DNA of 64,000 nt from Bradyrhizobium paxllaeri (GTDB lineage Bacteria > Pseudomonadota > Alphaproteobacteria > Rhizobiales > Xanthobacteraceae): positions 6,882,001 through 6,946,000 of the forward strand of contig NZ_CP042968.1 of assembly GCF_001693515.2 (NCBI RefSeq), read 5' to 3'. The position numbers and the translations under genes were made by a program. This document shows, piece after piece, positions 18,618 to 27,608 of this stretch. The first letter of the stretch is position 1. Each line of letters starts with the position of its first letter. The notes beneath the pieces were generated by a model that saw only the letters and a list, made by a program, of their open reading frames with translations, ran no database searches and was not told the origin of the DNA.

Positions 18618-19427
18618 TCAGGGCAACCGATGATCCCGGAAATGCTCGACAATGCGCGCATGCCGATCGTTTCCCGCCGCCACCAGCACCCCGTGCACCA
18701 CTTCCCGGCGATTATACTCAATCGCATCCCCCGAGAGCGCGGTCATTCTACCATTCGCTTCCTGCACGATCAAATTCGCCGCAGCAAGATCCCAGTCGCG
18801 GCTCTGACCGCCGGCAAAGGCGGCATCCAGATTGCCGTCCGCGACCCGGCACAGCCGCAGCGCCAGCGATCCGATTCGCGGATGCAGCGTGATCTCGTCC
18901 GGTGACGTGCTTAGCCGCTGCACCAGCGGCTTCGGGCCGGCCATGCGGGAAAAATCGAGCTCCGTTCCCGCGGTCGCACGCACCGGCCTGTCGTTACGGG
19001 TGGTGCCCTGGCCGCGGACCGCGAAAAAGAATTCGTCGCTGACGGGCGCGAACACCGCCGCGAGCACGGGTGCTGCTCCCGCCACCAGCGCCACGCTGAC
19101 GCACCAGTCCTCGCGACCGGCGAGATAGGCGCGGGTGCCGTCGATCGGATCGACGATCCAGACCAGTTCCTTGCCGAGACGCTCGTCGTCATCGACGCTC
19201 TCTTCCGACAGCCAGCCATAATCCGGCGTCGCCGCGCGCAGCCGCCGCTCGACGAGGTCGTTGACGGCGATGTCGGCTTCGGAGACCGGGGACGAAGCGC
19301 CCTTGATCCAGTTCTTCAATTCGGTGCGGAACAGCGATAGCGCCAGCGCACCGGCTTCGCGCACGGTGTCCCGCAACAGCGCGGCATCGCGCGCCCAGAT
19401 CCGGTCGGCGGTATCAGCGTCCGCCAA
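18618..19427 (-). CDS. Inositol monophosphatase/CysQ-family phosphatase
   Basis: 269 residues. The family metal-binding motifs are present: SEES (Glu), DPIDGTRAYLAG and WDLAAANLIVQEANG. These enzymes use Mg2+ to remove a phosphate from inositol phosphate or from 3'(2'),5'-bisphosphate nucleotides. The DPIDGTR plus WD signature does not by itself separate IMPase from CysQ, so no symbol is given. The apparent start is TTG at 19427, which overlaps the end of pmbA by 14 bases. 93 bases separate it from the DUF4170 gene downstream. Confidence 0.87.
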   Translation of the reverse strand: MADADTADRIWARDAALLRDTVREAGALALSLFRTELKNWIKGASSPVSEADIAVNDLVERRLRAATPDYGWLSEESVDDDERLGKELVWIVDPIDGTRAYLAGREDWCVSVALVAGAAPVLAAVFAPVSDEFFFAVRGQGTTRNDRPVRATAGTELDFSRMAGPKPLVQRLSTSPDEITLHPRIGSLALRLCRVADGNLDAAFAGGQSRDWDLAAANLIVQEANGRMTALSGDAIEYNRREVVHGVLVAAGNDRHARIVEHFRDHRLP

Positions 19428-20832
19428 GCGTCAGGCCCTCGATGCGCAGCGTCGGCGCGTTGACGCCGTAGCGAAATTCCAGGTCATTGGCGGGAACCAG
19501 CGACTTGAACATCGCCAAGAGATGGCCCGCGATCGTCACCTCGCTGACGGGATAGGTGATCTCGCCATTCTCGATCCAGAATCCGGAGGCACCGCGGCTG
19601 TAATCGCCGGTCACGCCGTTGACGCCGGAGCCGATCAGGTCGGTGACGTAAAAGCCCTGTTTGATGTCGGAGATCAGTTCCTTCGGTGTCATCGTGCCGG
19701 CTTCGAGATGCAGATTGTACGACCCCGGCGACGGCGACGACGAGACACCGCGATGCGCATGCCCGGTCGTGACCAGCCCGAGTTCGCGCGCGGTGGCGCA
19801 GTCGAGCAGCCACGTCGTCAGCACGCCCTCGTCGATGAGCGCGTGCTTTTTCACTGCTACGCCCTCGGCGTCGAAGGTTTGCGAGCGCAGGCCGCGCACG
19901 CGCAAGGGATCATCGATGATGCGGATGTTGCCGGCGAACAGTTGCTCGCCCATCCGGTCTTTCAAAAAACTGGTCTTGCGCGCGATCGAGGCGCCGTTGA
20001 TGGCGCCGACGAGATGGCCGACCAGCGATCCCGATACGCGCGGATCGTACACCACTGGCACCTTGCAGGTCTCGACCTTGCGCGGATTGGCGCGCGCGAC
20101 GGTGCGCTCGCCTGCCCTGCGGCCGACGCTTTCGGGAGAATCGAGGTCGGAGGCGTGCGGCGCCGAGGTGAAATCGTAGTCGCGCTCCATGCCGGTGCCT
20201 TCGCCCGAGATCGCGGTCATCGAGATGCCGTGGCTCGAGCGCAAATATGAGCCGTGGAAGCCGGTCGAGGTCACCAGCACCATGCCGCCGATGCCGCTCG
20301 AGGCAGATGCGCCGCCCGACTTGGTCACGCCTGTGACTGCAAGGCCCGCGGCTTCCGCTTCGCAGGCGCGACGTTCCAGTTCGCTTGTCGTCGGAACCGT
20401 GCGGTCGAGCAGATCGAGATCGGCGAACTCGCGCGCCAGCAGCGACGGATCGGCAAGGCCGACATATTTGTCGTCAGGGGCGACGCGGGCCATCGCGACA
20501 GCCCGCTCGGCGAGCCTCGCGACGCCATCGCCGGAAACATCGTTGGTCGAGACCACGGCCTGACGCTGGCCGACCAGCACGCGCAGACCCACATCGTCAC
20601 CCTCGGAACGCTCGGATTCCTCGACCCGGCCATCGCGCACTTCGACGCCTTGCGAAACGCCCCGCACCGCAACCGCGTCCGCGGCGTCCGCGCCGGCGCG
20701 CTTGGCGGCTTCGACCAGGCGCTGCGCCAGCGTCGAGAGCGCCGATTGATCGAACAGGTCGGTGGTTGCGGAGGCTTTGGAAAGCGGCGAAGTGCTGGAT
20801 GGTGAAGAGTTCACAAACAAAATCCCTGACAT
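19414..20832 (-). CDS. pmbA: TldD/PmbA-family metallopeptidase subunit
   Basis: 472 residues from the ATG at 20832; an in-frame codon at 20853 would add 7 residues. The protein has the PmbA arrangement, with an N-terminal VEAAKRAGADAADAVAVRG region and a C-terminal glycine-rich half (GVNGVTGDYSRGASGFWIEN). No HExxxH is visible, as expected for PmbA rather than TldD, which supplies the zinc site in the heterodimer. In E. coli the TldD-PmbA (TldE) pair cleaves modified leader peptides. It heads the minus-strand operon leading to lpxK. Confidence 0.88.
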   Translation of the reverse strand: MSGILFVNSSPSSTSPLSKASATTDLFDQSALSTLAQRLVEAAKRAGADAADAVAVRGVSQGVEVRDGRVEESERSEGDDVGLRVLVGQRQAVVSTNDVSGDGVARLAERAVAMARVAPDDKYVGLADPSLLAREFADLDLLDRTVPTTSELERRACEAEAAGLAVTGVTKSGGASASSGIGGMVLVTSTGFHGSYLRSSHGISMTAISGEGTGMERDYDFTSAPHASDLDSPESVGRRAGERTVARANPRKVETCKVPVVYDPRVSGSLVGHLVGAINGASIARKTSFLKDRMGEQLFAGNIRIIDDPLRVRGLRSQTFDAEGVAVKKHALIDEGVLTTWLLDCATARELGLVTTGHAHRGVSSSPSPGSYNLHLEAGTMTPKELISDIKQGFYVTDLIGSGVNGVTGDYSRGASGFWIENGEITYPVSEVTIAGHLLAMFKSLVPANDLEFRYGVNAPTLRIEGLTLGGR

Positions 20833-20937
20833 GGAGGGGGCGTTGGGGCGCAAATCGCCAAGGCCTTCAGATGTGCCGGAATCACGGGCATTTCAAGCAT
20901 TTTGCGCCGCCAATACCAAACATTTTCGGCATTGTCG

Positions 20938-20982
20938 CAAGGTCTCGTCAATCATGCGCGCCAAGGTCTTGTCAATCATGCG
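20938..20982. repeat. Two tandem 21-bp repeats upstream of pmbA
   Basis: CAAGGTCTCGTCAATCATGCG at 20938-20958 recurs at 20962-20982 with one mismatch, a 24-bp period. On the minus strand each copy contains TTGAC(A/G), like a -35 hexamer. They sit between pmbA and the divergent DUF6101-like gene and could be operator sites or tandem promoter elements; low certainty. Confidence 0.45.
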
Positions 20983-21100
20983 GGAAGATCCAGGGCAGGT
21001 GACATCTCCTTAACCAGGCTTTTTAAGGCGAAACGGAAATCCCTCGGCTAAGGTCTCGCGTATCGACCGGGAACATAATCCCGGCGGGGAGATGAGAGCC

Positions 21101-21628
21101 GTGAGGCGTCAAACAGCAACAAGCGGGATCAATCCCGCCGGGTCGAGCCGTGTCATGCGGCTCGACCCTCTTTCTCTGCCGCTGAGCTTCCAGGCGCACG
21201 ACACCCGTGCGGACGGCGGCGTGCGGAGGGTAGAACTTCATCGCGAACGCGTCGTGCTGCACCGTGCCGTCAAGGGCATGCGGATGGCGATCAACGTCCG
21301 CGTCAGCGACTTTCTCGGCGTCGCATTGCGCGGCCTCGACGACGACGCGCAGGTGCTGGTGCTGGCGCATCGCGACCCCTCGCTGAACATTCCCTTGTGC
21401 GTGAGCTCCGATGCCGAGGAGATCGCCTCAGCCTGGCAGATGTGGAGCGACATCTTCGCGCTGCCGCTGCTCGCGGAAGACGACGATCGCGAACCGGCCG
21501 CACGCCGCCGCCGCCACAACGCGGTCCGCGCCCGCCGCCCGAAATTCCTGGTGCGCCGCCGGCTCGGCAATCTCGACAATACCGAGACCGTCCATCGCGA
21601 CGAACGCGAGATCATCGCGCGGGATTAG
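21101..21628 (+). CDS. DUF6101-like conserved protein
   Basis: About 175 residues from the GTG at 21101, which has GGGGAG at suitable distance; the ATG at 21092 abuts that site and is less likely. The N-terminal half (RVELHRERVVLHRAVKGMRM then VSDFLGVALR) looks like a small beta-rich domain. The C-terminal quarter is basic (RRRRHNAVRARRPKFLVRRR). I associate it with the bradyrhizobial family DUF6101, from memory. Function unknown; no membrane segments. Palindromic repeats follow its stop. Confidence 0.6.
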   Translation: MRRQTATSGINPAGSSRVMRLDPLSLPLSFQAHDTRADGGVRRVELHRERVVLHRAVKGMRMAINVRVSDFLGVALRGLDDDAQVLVLAHRDPSLNIPLCVSSDAEEIASAWQMWSDIFALPLLAEDDDREPAARRRRHNAVRARRPKFLVRRRLGNLDNTETVHRDEREIIARD

Positions 21629-21654
21629 CCGTCATTGCGAGCCAACACTCGACT

Positions 21655-21754
21655 GTCATCCCCGCGCATGCGGGGATCCAGTACGCCGCGGCTTATCGGT
21701 TCAATCATTGACGTCTCTGGATACTGGGTCGCCCGGTCAAGGCCGGGCGATGAC
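21655..21754. repeat. Palindromic interspersed repeat, same class as 4995-5096
   Basis: GTCATCCCCGCGCATGCGGGGATCCAGTA on the left and CTGGGTCGCCCGGTCAAGGCCGGGCGATGAC on the right. The core CCAGTACGCCGCGG...GTCTCTGGAT is the reverse complement of the core at 4995-5096. Just before it, at 21631-21642, is a fragment GTCATTGCGAGC of the element seen at 32559. Confidence 0.8.
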
Positions 21755-21915
21755 AATTGAGTATGCGTTTGCGATCTCGCGACATGAGCTGTCCGAGCTT
21801 TGCATCTTCGTTCGCTCCTCTCCATTCAGAGGGCGCAAGGAAGACCGGGTGCTTGCCGCACCCGCGCATTGAAATTTCGCTTGGTGCACGGCAATCAGCT
21901 CGGATTCCGTCGTCT

Positions 21916-22011
21916 CGTAGGGTGGGCAAAGCGCAAGCGTGCCCACCATCGAGCAGCGTGCGCGATGATGGATGGTGGGCACGTCGCTGGCGCTCCTTTG
22001 CCCACCCTACG
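21916..22011. repeat. CGTAGGGTGGGCAAAGCG palindromic repeat, copy 1
   Basis: Left arm CGTAGGGTGGGCAAAGCG and right arm TTTGCCCACCCTACG, with an inner GTGCCCACCAT/ATGGTGGGCAC pair. It lies just before the ubiA stop, convergent side. A second copy is at 61932-62052. Confidence 0.88.
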
Positions 22012-22022
22012 AGATCACCGAA

Positions 22023-22952
22023 TTACGCGCGCATCACTGCATCAACCAAAAGTCCCGCAAACAGCAGCAGGCCCGCGTCGCGGTTGGATTTGAAGAGGCG
22101 CAGGCACAGCGCGCCATCGCGGATGTCCAATCGCCTGATCTGCCAAACCAGATGCGCGGCGAACGCGACGAGCCCGATCCAGGCCGGCCAGCGCGCGCCG
22201 CCGAGCGCCAGCGCTATGCCGATCAGAGCCACGGCGAGCGGGTAGAACACCGAAAGCGCCAGATGGGTGCGCTCGCCGAACAGGCGCGCGGTGGACTTGA
22301 TGCCGATCAGTGCGTCGTCCTCGGCGTCCTGATGCGCGTAGATCGTGTCGTAGCCGATCACCCAGCTGATCGAGCCGGCATAGAGCATGAGCGCGGTCAG
22401 ATCGATCCGGCCGAGCGTGACAGCGAATCCCATCAGCGCGCCCCAGGAGAACGCCAGCCCCAGCACGACCTGCGGCCACCAGGTGATGCGCTTCATGAAG
22501 GGATAGATCGCGACGATGACGAGCGAAGCGATACCGGTCAGGATCGCGAAGCGGTTGAATTGGAGCAGCACCGCCAAGCCGATCAGCGCCTGAAGCACCA
22601 GGAAGGCAAACGCCTGCGTCACGCTGATCTGCCCTGCGGGCAATGGCCGCGAGCGCGTGCGCTCGACGCTGGCGTCGAGGTCGCGGTCGGTGATGTCGTT
22701 CCAGGCACAACCGGCGCCGCGCATGACAAAGGCGCCGATGAAAAACAGCACGATCACGAGCGGCAATGACGAGACGTCGCGTGCGATGCCGGCGGCGAGC
22801 GCCGCCGACCACCAACACGGCATCAGCAACAGCCACGAGCCGATCGGACGGTCAAAACGGGAAAGCCGCAAATAGGGCCGCGACCAGGACGGCGCGTGCG
22901 TATCGACCCAGTTGCCCGTCGAATCGGCAACTCGGGCGGTCGCGGCGCTCAT
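22023..22952 (-). CDS. ubiA: 4-hydroxybenzoate polyprenyltransferase UbiA
   Basis: 309 residues with about eight membrane helices. Both Asp-rich prenyl-diphosphate motifs are present: NDITDRDLDASVERTRSRPL at about residues 87-106 and YAHQDAEDDALIGIKST near residue 200. UbiA attaches the polyprenyl tail to 4-hydroxybenzoate in ubiquinone synthesis at the inner membrane. The N-terminal SWSRPYLRLSRFDRPIGSWL is typical. It is followed by palindromic repeats and stands 10 bases downstream of the next gene on its strand. Confidence 0.95.
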   Translation of the reverse strand: MSAATARVADSTGNWVDTHAPSWSRPYLRLSRFDRPIGSWLLLMPCWWSAALAAGIARDVSSLPLVIVLFFIGAFVMRGAGCAWNDITDRDLDASVERTRSRPLPAGQISVTQAFAFLVLQALIGLAVLLQFNRFAILTGIASLVIVAIYPFMKRITWWPQVVLGLAFSWGALMGFAVTLGRIDLTALMLYAGSISWVIGYDTIYAHQDAEDDALIGIKSTARLFGERTHLALSVFYPLAVALIGIALALGGARWPAWIGLVAFAAHLVWQIRRLDIRDGALCLRLFKSNRDAGLLLFAGLLVDAVMRA

Positions 22953-22962
22953 CTGATCGGGG

Positions 22963-23616
22963 TCATCGCTGGAGAACGTTACCGTTCAGCGTATCGAAGG
23001 TGCTGCCGCCCTTCTTCACGGCTTGCGCCTCGGGGAGCGCCGCCGAGGAGCCGAGCACCTCGCTCAGGCTCGGGCCGGCTGGCCCGCGCTGAGCCGCCTG
23101 CTGCGCGACGGCACAGACCTGATTCTGCATCTTCTCGGTGTTCTTGTGGCCGTTCTTGAGCTGCTCGGCGATCTGCGGCGGAATTCCGCACTTGGCGGAA
23201 TTGGTCTCGACATATTTGATCATCTTCACTTCGGCCTGGCCGAAATTCTTGATCAGCTTGCAGGCCTCGTCCGGCGGCGCCTTGCGCTCGCTTGCGGCCT
23301 TGATCATCTTGCCGCGCTTTTCGGCTTCCTCGCGCAGGGGAACGAAGCCCTTCATGCAGGCGTCCGCCGGACCGCTGGCCTGCGGCGGCGGCCCGCTGAA
23401 CCCGCCGGAAACCGGGGCGGCGCCTTGCGAGGGGAATGGTGAGGGTGCGCCGACGGTGGCCGACGGCGCAGCGCCATTGACCGGTGGAAACGGCGAATTC
23501 GCAGGCGCGGCGCTCTGGTTCGGGAGCGGCGCCGGAAAGGCGCCCTGCGCAAAGACGTGGCCCGCGTGGAACGTCACGACGGCAGCGGTCAGCGGCACAA
23601 TCAGGCGGCGGATCAT
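22963..23616 (-). CDS. Exported Pro/Ala-rich protein of unknown function
   Basis: 217 residues from the ATG at 23616, which has GGAGAA upstream. A signal peptide (MIRRLIVPLTAAVVTFHAGHVFAQ) is followed by about 60 Pro/Ala/Ser/Gly-rich residues. The folded-looking part after residue 85 has four Cys (ACMKGF, DEACKLI, SAKCGIP, NQVCAVA) and a helical KNGHKNTEKMQNQ stretch. Similar exported proteins occur throughout this family of bacteria without known function. It ends 10 bases before ubiA, so co-transcription is likely. Confidence 0.72.
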   Translation of the reverse strand: MIRRLIVPLTAAVVTFHAGHVFAQGAFPAPLPNQSAAPANSPFPPVNGAAPSATVGAPSPFPSQGAAPVSGGFSGPPPQASGPADACMKGFVPLREEAEKRGKMIKAASERKAPPDEACKLIKNFGQAEVKMIKYVETNSAKCGIPPQIAEQLKNGHKNTEKMQNQVCAVAQQAAQRGPAGPSLSEVLGSSAALPEAQAVKKGGSTFDTLNGNVLQR

Positions 23617-23824
23617 CAAGGGTGGTTCTCCGGCGAGGTCAGGCAAGTCCCCAACGTGTCCCGAACGAAGCAGATTTGCGAAACAGCTTTTTACGATTCC
23701 TGCCGCCGCTTAACAACCCGTGGATTGGGGCAGCAGCGCGGCGCAAGGCCGCTCCAAAAGTTAAAAACAGCGTCCGGATTCTAGCGCTTTAGGCTAAAAG
23801 CGCCCGGAAACGGAACATTTACCG

Positions 23825-24577
23825 ATGCCCGAACTCGATTTTCGCGCCCCTCGCCTGTTCGTCGACGCCCCTCTGAAAGAGGGCGCGCGAATCGGACTGG
23901 AACGCAACCAGAGCAATTATCTGGGCAACGTGCTCAGGCTTTCTGCAGGCGAAACCGTCCTGGTGTTCAACGGCCGCGACGGCGAATGGCGGGCGGCGAT
24001 CGAGGGCCGCAAGCGGCCGGATGGTTTGATCATCGCAGCCCGGACGCGGCCGCAGGATCGGCTGCCCGACATCGCCTATGTCTTCGCGCCGCTAAAACAC
24101 GCCCGCCTCGACTACATGGTGCAGAAGGCGGTCGAGATGGGGGTCGCGAGTCTGCAGCCGGTGCTGACGCGACACACCCAGGTCTCGCGGGTCAATGGCG
24201 AGCGGATGCGCGCCAACGTCATCGAGGCTGCCGAGCAATGCGGCATACTCAGCCTGGCCGAGGTCGCCGAGCCGATTACGCTCGACCGTTACCTCGACAA
24301 GCGCGATCCGGCGCGGCTTCTGGTGTTCTGCGACGAAGCCAGCGATGTCGCCGGTCCGGTGCAAGCGCTGCAGGAGGCGCAGGCCGCAGCCTCCGGCATC
24401 GACGTATTGATCGGCCCTGAGGGCGGCTTTGCCGAGGAAGAACGTGGGCTGTTGCTGCGGCAGCCGAGTATCCTCAGACTCTCCTTGGGTCCGCGGATTC
24501 TGCGGGCTGATACGGCCGGAGTGGCGGCGCTGGCACTGGTACAGGCGGCACTGGGGGACTGGCGGAATTCTGGCTAG
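23825..24577 (+). CDS. rsmE: 16S rRNA (uracil1498-N3)-methyltransferase RsmE
   Basis: 250 residues. An N-terminal PUA-like part (NYLGNVLRLSAGETVLVFNG) precedes the SPOUT/trefoil-knot domain. The SAM site is VLIGPEGGFAEEE near residue 196, and LSLGPRILRADTAGVAAL near the end is the knot motif of RsmE. It methylates U1498 of 16S rRNA. Its stop is 12 bases from the end of the convergent ParE remnant. Confidence 0.95.
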   Translation: MPELDFRAPRLFVDAPLKEGARIGLERNQSNYLGNVLRLSAGETVLVFNGRDGEWRAAIEGRKRPDGLIIAARTRPQDRLPDIAYVFAPLKHARLDYMVQKAVEMGVASLQPVLTRHTQVSRVNGERMRANVIEAAEQCGILSLAEVAEPITLDRYLDKRDPARLLVFCDEASDVAGPVQALQEAQAAASGIDVLIGPEGGFAEEERGLLLRQPSILRLSLGPRILRADTAGVAALALVQAALGDWRNSG

Positions 24578-24588
24578 CTCAGCGCCGC

Positions 24589-24891
24589 TCACTCGCCGGA
24601 CAAATCCAGTTCCCCCAGATTGCGCGCGGCATCGACGACACTCACGATCCGCACACCACCCTTCGTGATCTCATAAAGCGCCAGCCATCACACAATGACA
24701 AGCATCCGCGCACCGTCAGCGATGTCAGAGCGAGGCGGTCCTGACTCAGGAAATTCCGCGAGCTGGCGACAGCGCGCTTCAATACGATCAATCCAACGGT
24801 CAGCCGCCTCCGGACCGTTCTCGGCGGCAATGTGAAACCAAATTTCCAGAAGATCACGCCCGGCGAGCTGCGAAAGGCGAACCTCTGCCAA
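24589..24891 (-). pseudogene. ParE/RelE-family toxin gene with internal TGA
   Basis: The TTG at 24891 opens a ParE toxin (EVRLSQLAGRDLLEIWFHIA, then GPEAADRWIDRI), with GARMLVIV at residues 60-67. Codon 68 is TGA (24688-24690). The same frame then continues with the family C terminus, WLALYEITKGGVRIVSV and DAARNLGELDLSGE, to a TGA at 24589-24591. Without the nonsense codon it would encode a normal 100-residue toxin; CGA to TGA is the simplest change. As it stands, the product lacks the C-terminal strands that form the toxin core. It begins 1 base after the antitoxin stop. Readthrough cannot be excluded from sequence alone. Confidence 0.85.
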
Positions 24892-24892
24892 G

Positions 24893-25144
24893 TTACTTGC
24901 CCGCCGCCTTCAACAGCGCTCGGCCTTGCGTCTTGATGCTGGCAAAATCGGCAGGGCCGGCATCGCCGCTCGCTTGGCCCGCCGCCCAGGCGGTTCGCAG
25001 GAAAGCCAACCGAGCTTCTTCGGTCTGCTACATGATCCGCAGCGCTTCGCGTACAACCTCGCTTGCCGAGGTGTAACGGCCACTCGAAACCTTGGCTTTC
25101 ACGAACTCGCTTAGCTCGTCGGTCAGCGAAACATTCATGTTCAT
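24893..25144 (-). pseudogene. ParD-family antitoxin gene with internal TAG
   Basis: The ATG at 25144 starts MNMNVSLTDELSEFVKAKV with GRYTSASEVVREALRIM, the ribbon-helix-helix DNA-binding domain of ParD antitoxins. Codon 39 is TAG (25028-25030). The frame then continues with QTEEARLAFLRTAWAAG, ADFASIKTQGRALLKAAGK, the toxin-binding C terminus, to a TAA at 24893-24895. GAG to TAG is the simplest cause. The intact form would be 83 residues. The truncated product could still dimerise and bind DNA but could not neutralise ParE. Confidence 0.85.
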
Positions 25145-25386
25145 TGCGGGACCTCTCCTTCCAATATGGGCGCGACCACAATCTTTGGCAATGTTTGTCA
25201 TCGACCTGGGGGAGTTCGGTCCCCTCACCCACCTGGCTAGCCAAGCCACCCGCCATTAATTCAGTTGCCCAATCCCTGTCGAAACGCCGGCCGGGCCATG
25301 CTAAGGCCTGCGCCAGCAAACCCCGGAACCTGGGGGCGCCCTAGATCAACCTTGGAACCCGGTTTTTCCGGCTATTTGGACGTAAA

Positions 25387-26553
25387 ATGACCGCGACCGC
25401 TGCCGTCAGAGGTGCTGCCGGGTCCGCCGCCTGGGCGGACGCGCTGCTATTGTCGTTTGCACAAGGCGGCTACGTCCAGGCGCATCCGGCCATCCTGCAG
25501 CCGGCCGAGCCGTTTCTCGACCTCTCCGGCGAGGACATCCGCAAGAGCCTGTACCTCACCACCGACGCCTCCGGCGAGGAACTCTGCCTGCGGCCGGACC
25601 TGACCATTCCGGTGGCGCGGGATTATCTGGCCTCCGGGCGTGCCGGGCAGCCAGCGGGCTTTTGCTATCTTGGACCGGTGTTCCGCTATCGCGGCGGCCA
25701 GCCGAGCGAGTTCCTGCAGGCCGGCATCGAGTCCTTCGGCCGGCAGGACCGCGCCGCGGCGGATGCGGAAATGCTGGCGCTGGCGCTGGAGGCGACCTCG
25801 GCCTTCGGCTTGAAGGATGTCGAAATCCGCACCGGTGACGTCGCGCTGTTCAACGCGCTGATCGATGCGCTCGATCTCTATCCGGTGTGGCGGCGGCGGC
25901 TGATCAAGGATTTCAGCCGCAAGGTCAGCCTCACCGAGGACATCGAGCGGCTGACGCTTTCGACCGCGCCCGGCCGCAACGAATATGAGGGCGTACTGGC
26001 GGCGCTGGCCGGCTCCGACCGCAAGGCGGCACTGGCGCTGGTGACCGACCTGATGTCGATCGCCGGCACTACCATTGTCGGCGGGCGCTCGGTTGCCGAA
26101 ATCGCCGACCGCTTCCTCGAACAATCGACCTTGAAAGGCGGCGCGCTGCCGCGCGACGCGCTCGACATCATCAAGCGCTTCCTCGCGATTGCAGGCGACC
26201 CCGATGAATCGGTCAAGCAACTGCGTGCGCTGGCATCGGACGCCAGGCTCGATCTGGCGGCGGCGATCGACCAGCTCGAAAGCCGCGCCGGCTTCATGGC
26301 CGCACGCGGCATCGACACCAAGCTGATGCGCTTCTCCACCTCGTTCGGCCGCGGGCTGGATTATTACACCGGCTTCGAATTCGAACTGCACAAGAAGGGC
26401 AACGGTGCCGAACCGCTGGTCGGAGGCGGACGCTATGACGGGCTGATGACGCAGCTCGGCTCGCCGACGCCGATCCCGGCAGTCGGCTTCTCGGTCTGGA
26501 TCGAAGCCCTGACGCAATACGGCCAACCCGCCTCGCAAGGGAGCGCCGTATGA
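25387..26553 (+). CDS. hisZ: ATP phosphoribosyltransferase regulatory subunit HisZ
   Basis: 388 residues, a paralogue of histidyl-tRNA synthetase catalytic domains. [36 protein letters not shown] (motif 2-like) and [22 protein letters not shown] (motif 3-like) are visible, while the anticodon-binding domain is absent, which identifies HisZ rather than HisS. HisZ activates HisG and carries the histidine feedback response. The stop overlaps the hisG start in ATGA (26550-26553). Confidence 0.95.
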   Translation: MTATAAVRGAAGSAAWADALLLSFAQGGYVQAHPAILQPAEPFLDLSGEDIRKSLYLTTDASGEELCLRPDLTIPVARDYLASGRAGQPAGFCYLGPVFRYRGGQPSEFLQAGIESFGRQDRAAADAEMLALALEATSAFGLKDVEIRTGDVALFNALIDALDLYPVWRRRLIKDFSRKVSLTEDIERLTLSTAPGRNEYEGVLAALAGSDRKAALALVTDLMSIAGTTIVGGRSVAEIADRFLEQSTLKGGALPRDALDIIKRFLAIAGDPDESVKQLRALASDARLDLAAAIDQLESRAGFMAARGIDTKLMRFSTSFGRGLDYYTGFEFELHKKGNGAEPLVGGGRYDGLMTQLGSPTPIPAVGFSVWIEALTQYGQPASQGSAV

Positions 26554-27527
26554 GCATCCCCTTCGTTCTCGCCGTGCCCTCGAAGGGCCGCCTGCAGGAA
26601 AACGCCGAGGCGTTTTTCACCCGCGCAGGGCTCACGCTGGCGAAGCCGCGCGGCGCGCGCGACTATCGCGGCACCATTGCGGGCCTCGACAATGTCGAAA
26701 TCGCCTATCTCTCGGCGAGCGAAATCGCTTCCCAACTGGCGCGCGGCATGGTGCATCTCGGCGTCACCGGCGAGGATCTGTTGCGCGAAAGCATTCCCGA
26801 TGCCGACAAGCGCGTGCTGCTGATCGACAGCCTCGGCTTCGGCAGCGCCAATGTCGTGGTCGCGGTGCCGCAGGCCTGGATCGACGTCCGCACCATGGCC
26901 GATCTCGACGACGTCACCACCGGCTTCCGCGCCCAGCATAACCGGCGGATGCGGGTCGCAACCAAATACATCAACCTGACGCGCAACTTCTTTGCTTCTC
27001 ACGGCGTGGTCGACTACCGCATCGTCGAAAGCGCGGGCGCCACCGAAGGCGCGCCCGCCGTCGGCACCGCCGAGATGATCGTCGATATCACGACAACAGG
27101 CGCGACGCTTGCCGCCAACGGGCTGAAGTTGCTCGACGACGGCGTGATCCTGCGCAGCCAGGCCAACCTCGTGGCGTCCCGCGAAGCTGACTGGTCGAGT
27201 GATGCCCGCGAGACGGCGCGAGTCATCCTCGACCACATCGCCGCGCGGGCGCGGGCCAGCAAATACCGTGAAGTCCGCACCCGTTTCGCCGGCTGCAACG
27301 AGGCGCTGCTTAACGAGGCGCATAACCGGTTCGGCGTGGTGGCGCCGTTCGGCGGGCCGACCTCGTCGGGCATGCTCACGCTGCACTGCCCGCCGGTGCA
27401 TCTCTACGCGCTCGGCAGTTTTCTGCGCGAACACGGCGCCGACACGGTGTCGATCGCCTCGCTGGATTACGTGCTCGACCGCGAAAACCCCTTATTCGCC
27501 AAGCTCGAGGCGTTCCTGCGGCAATAA
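26550..27527 (+). CDS. hisG: ATP phosphoribosyltransferase HisG
   Basis: 325 residues. [16 protein letters not shown] at the start and the [19 protein letters not shown]-binding stretch near residue 180 are HisG signatures. It catalyses the first step of histidine synthesis, joining ATP and PRPP. HisG proteins that depend on HisZ are usually the short form (a little over 200 residues). This one has about 100 extra C-terminal residues although hisZ is directly upstream. Translationally coupled to hisZ by a 4-base overlap. Confidence 0.95.
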   Translation: MSIPFVLAVPSKGRLQENAEAFFTRAGLTLAKPRGARDYRGTIAGLDNVEIAYLSASEIASQLARGMVHLGVTGEDLLRESIPDADKRVLLIDSLGFGSANVVVAVPQAWIDVRTMADLDDVTTGFRAQHNRRMRVATKYINLTRNFFASHGVVDYRIVESAGATEGAPAVGTAEMIVDITTTGATLAANGLKLLDDGVILRSQANLVASREADWSSDARETARVILDHIAARARASKYREVRTRFAGCNEALLNEAHNRFGVVAPFGGPTSSGMLTLHCPPVHLYALGSFLREHGADTVSIASLDYVLDRENPLFAKLEAFLRQ

Positions 27528-27608
27528 GGCTGCCGTTTCGTTCATCGTTGCGACAGGTGGGGCTAAGTAACATATGCTGTTTTGGAGCACCAATCTGGGA
27601 CCTGATCG

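Noticed and set aside
24642..25319. 225-codon minus-strand frame spanning the ParDE region
   Set aside because: It is in a different frame from both ParD and ParE, which have clear family sequence across the nonsense codons.
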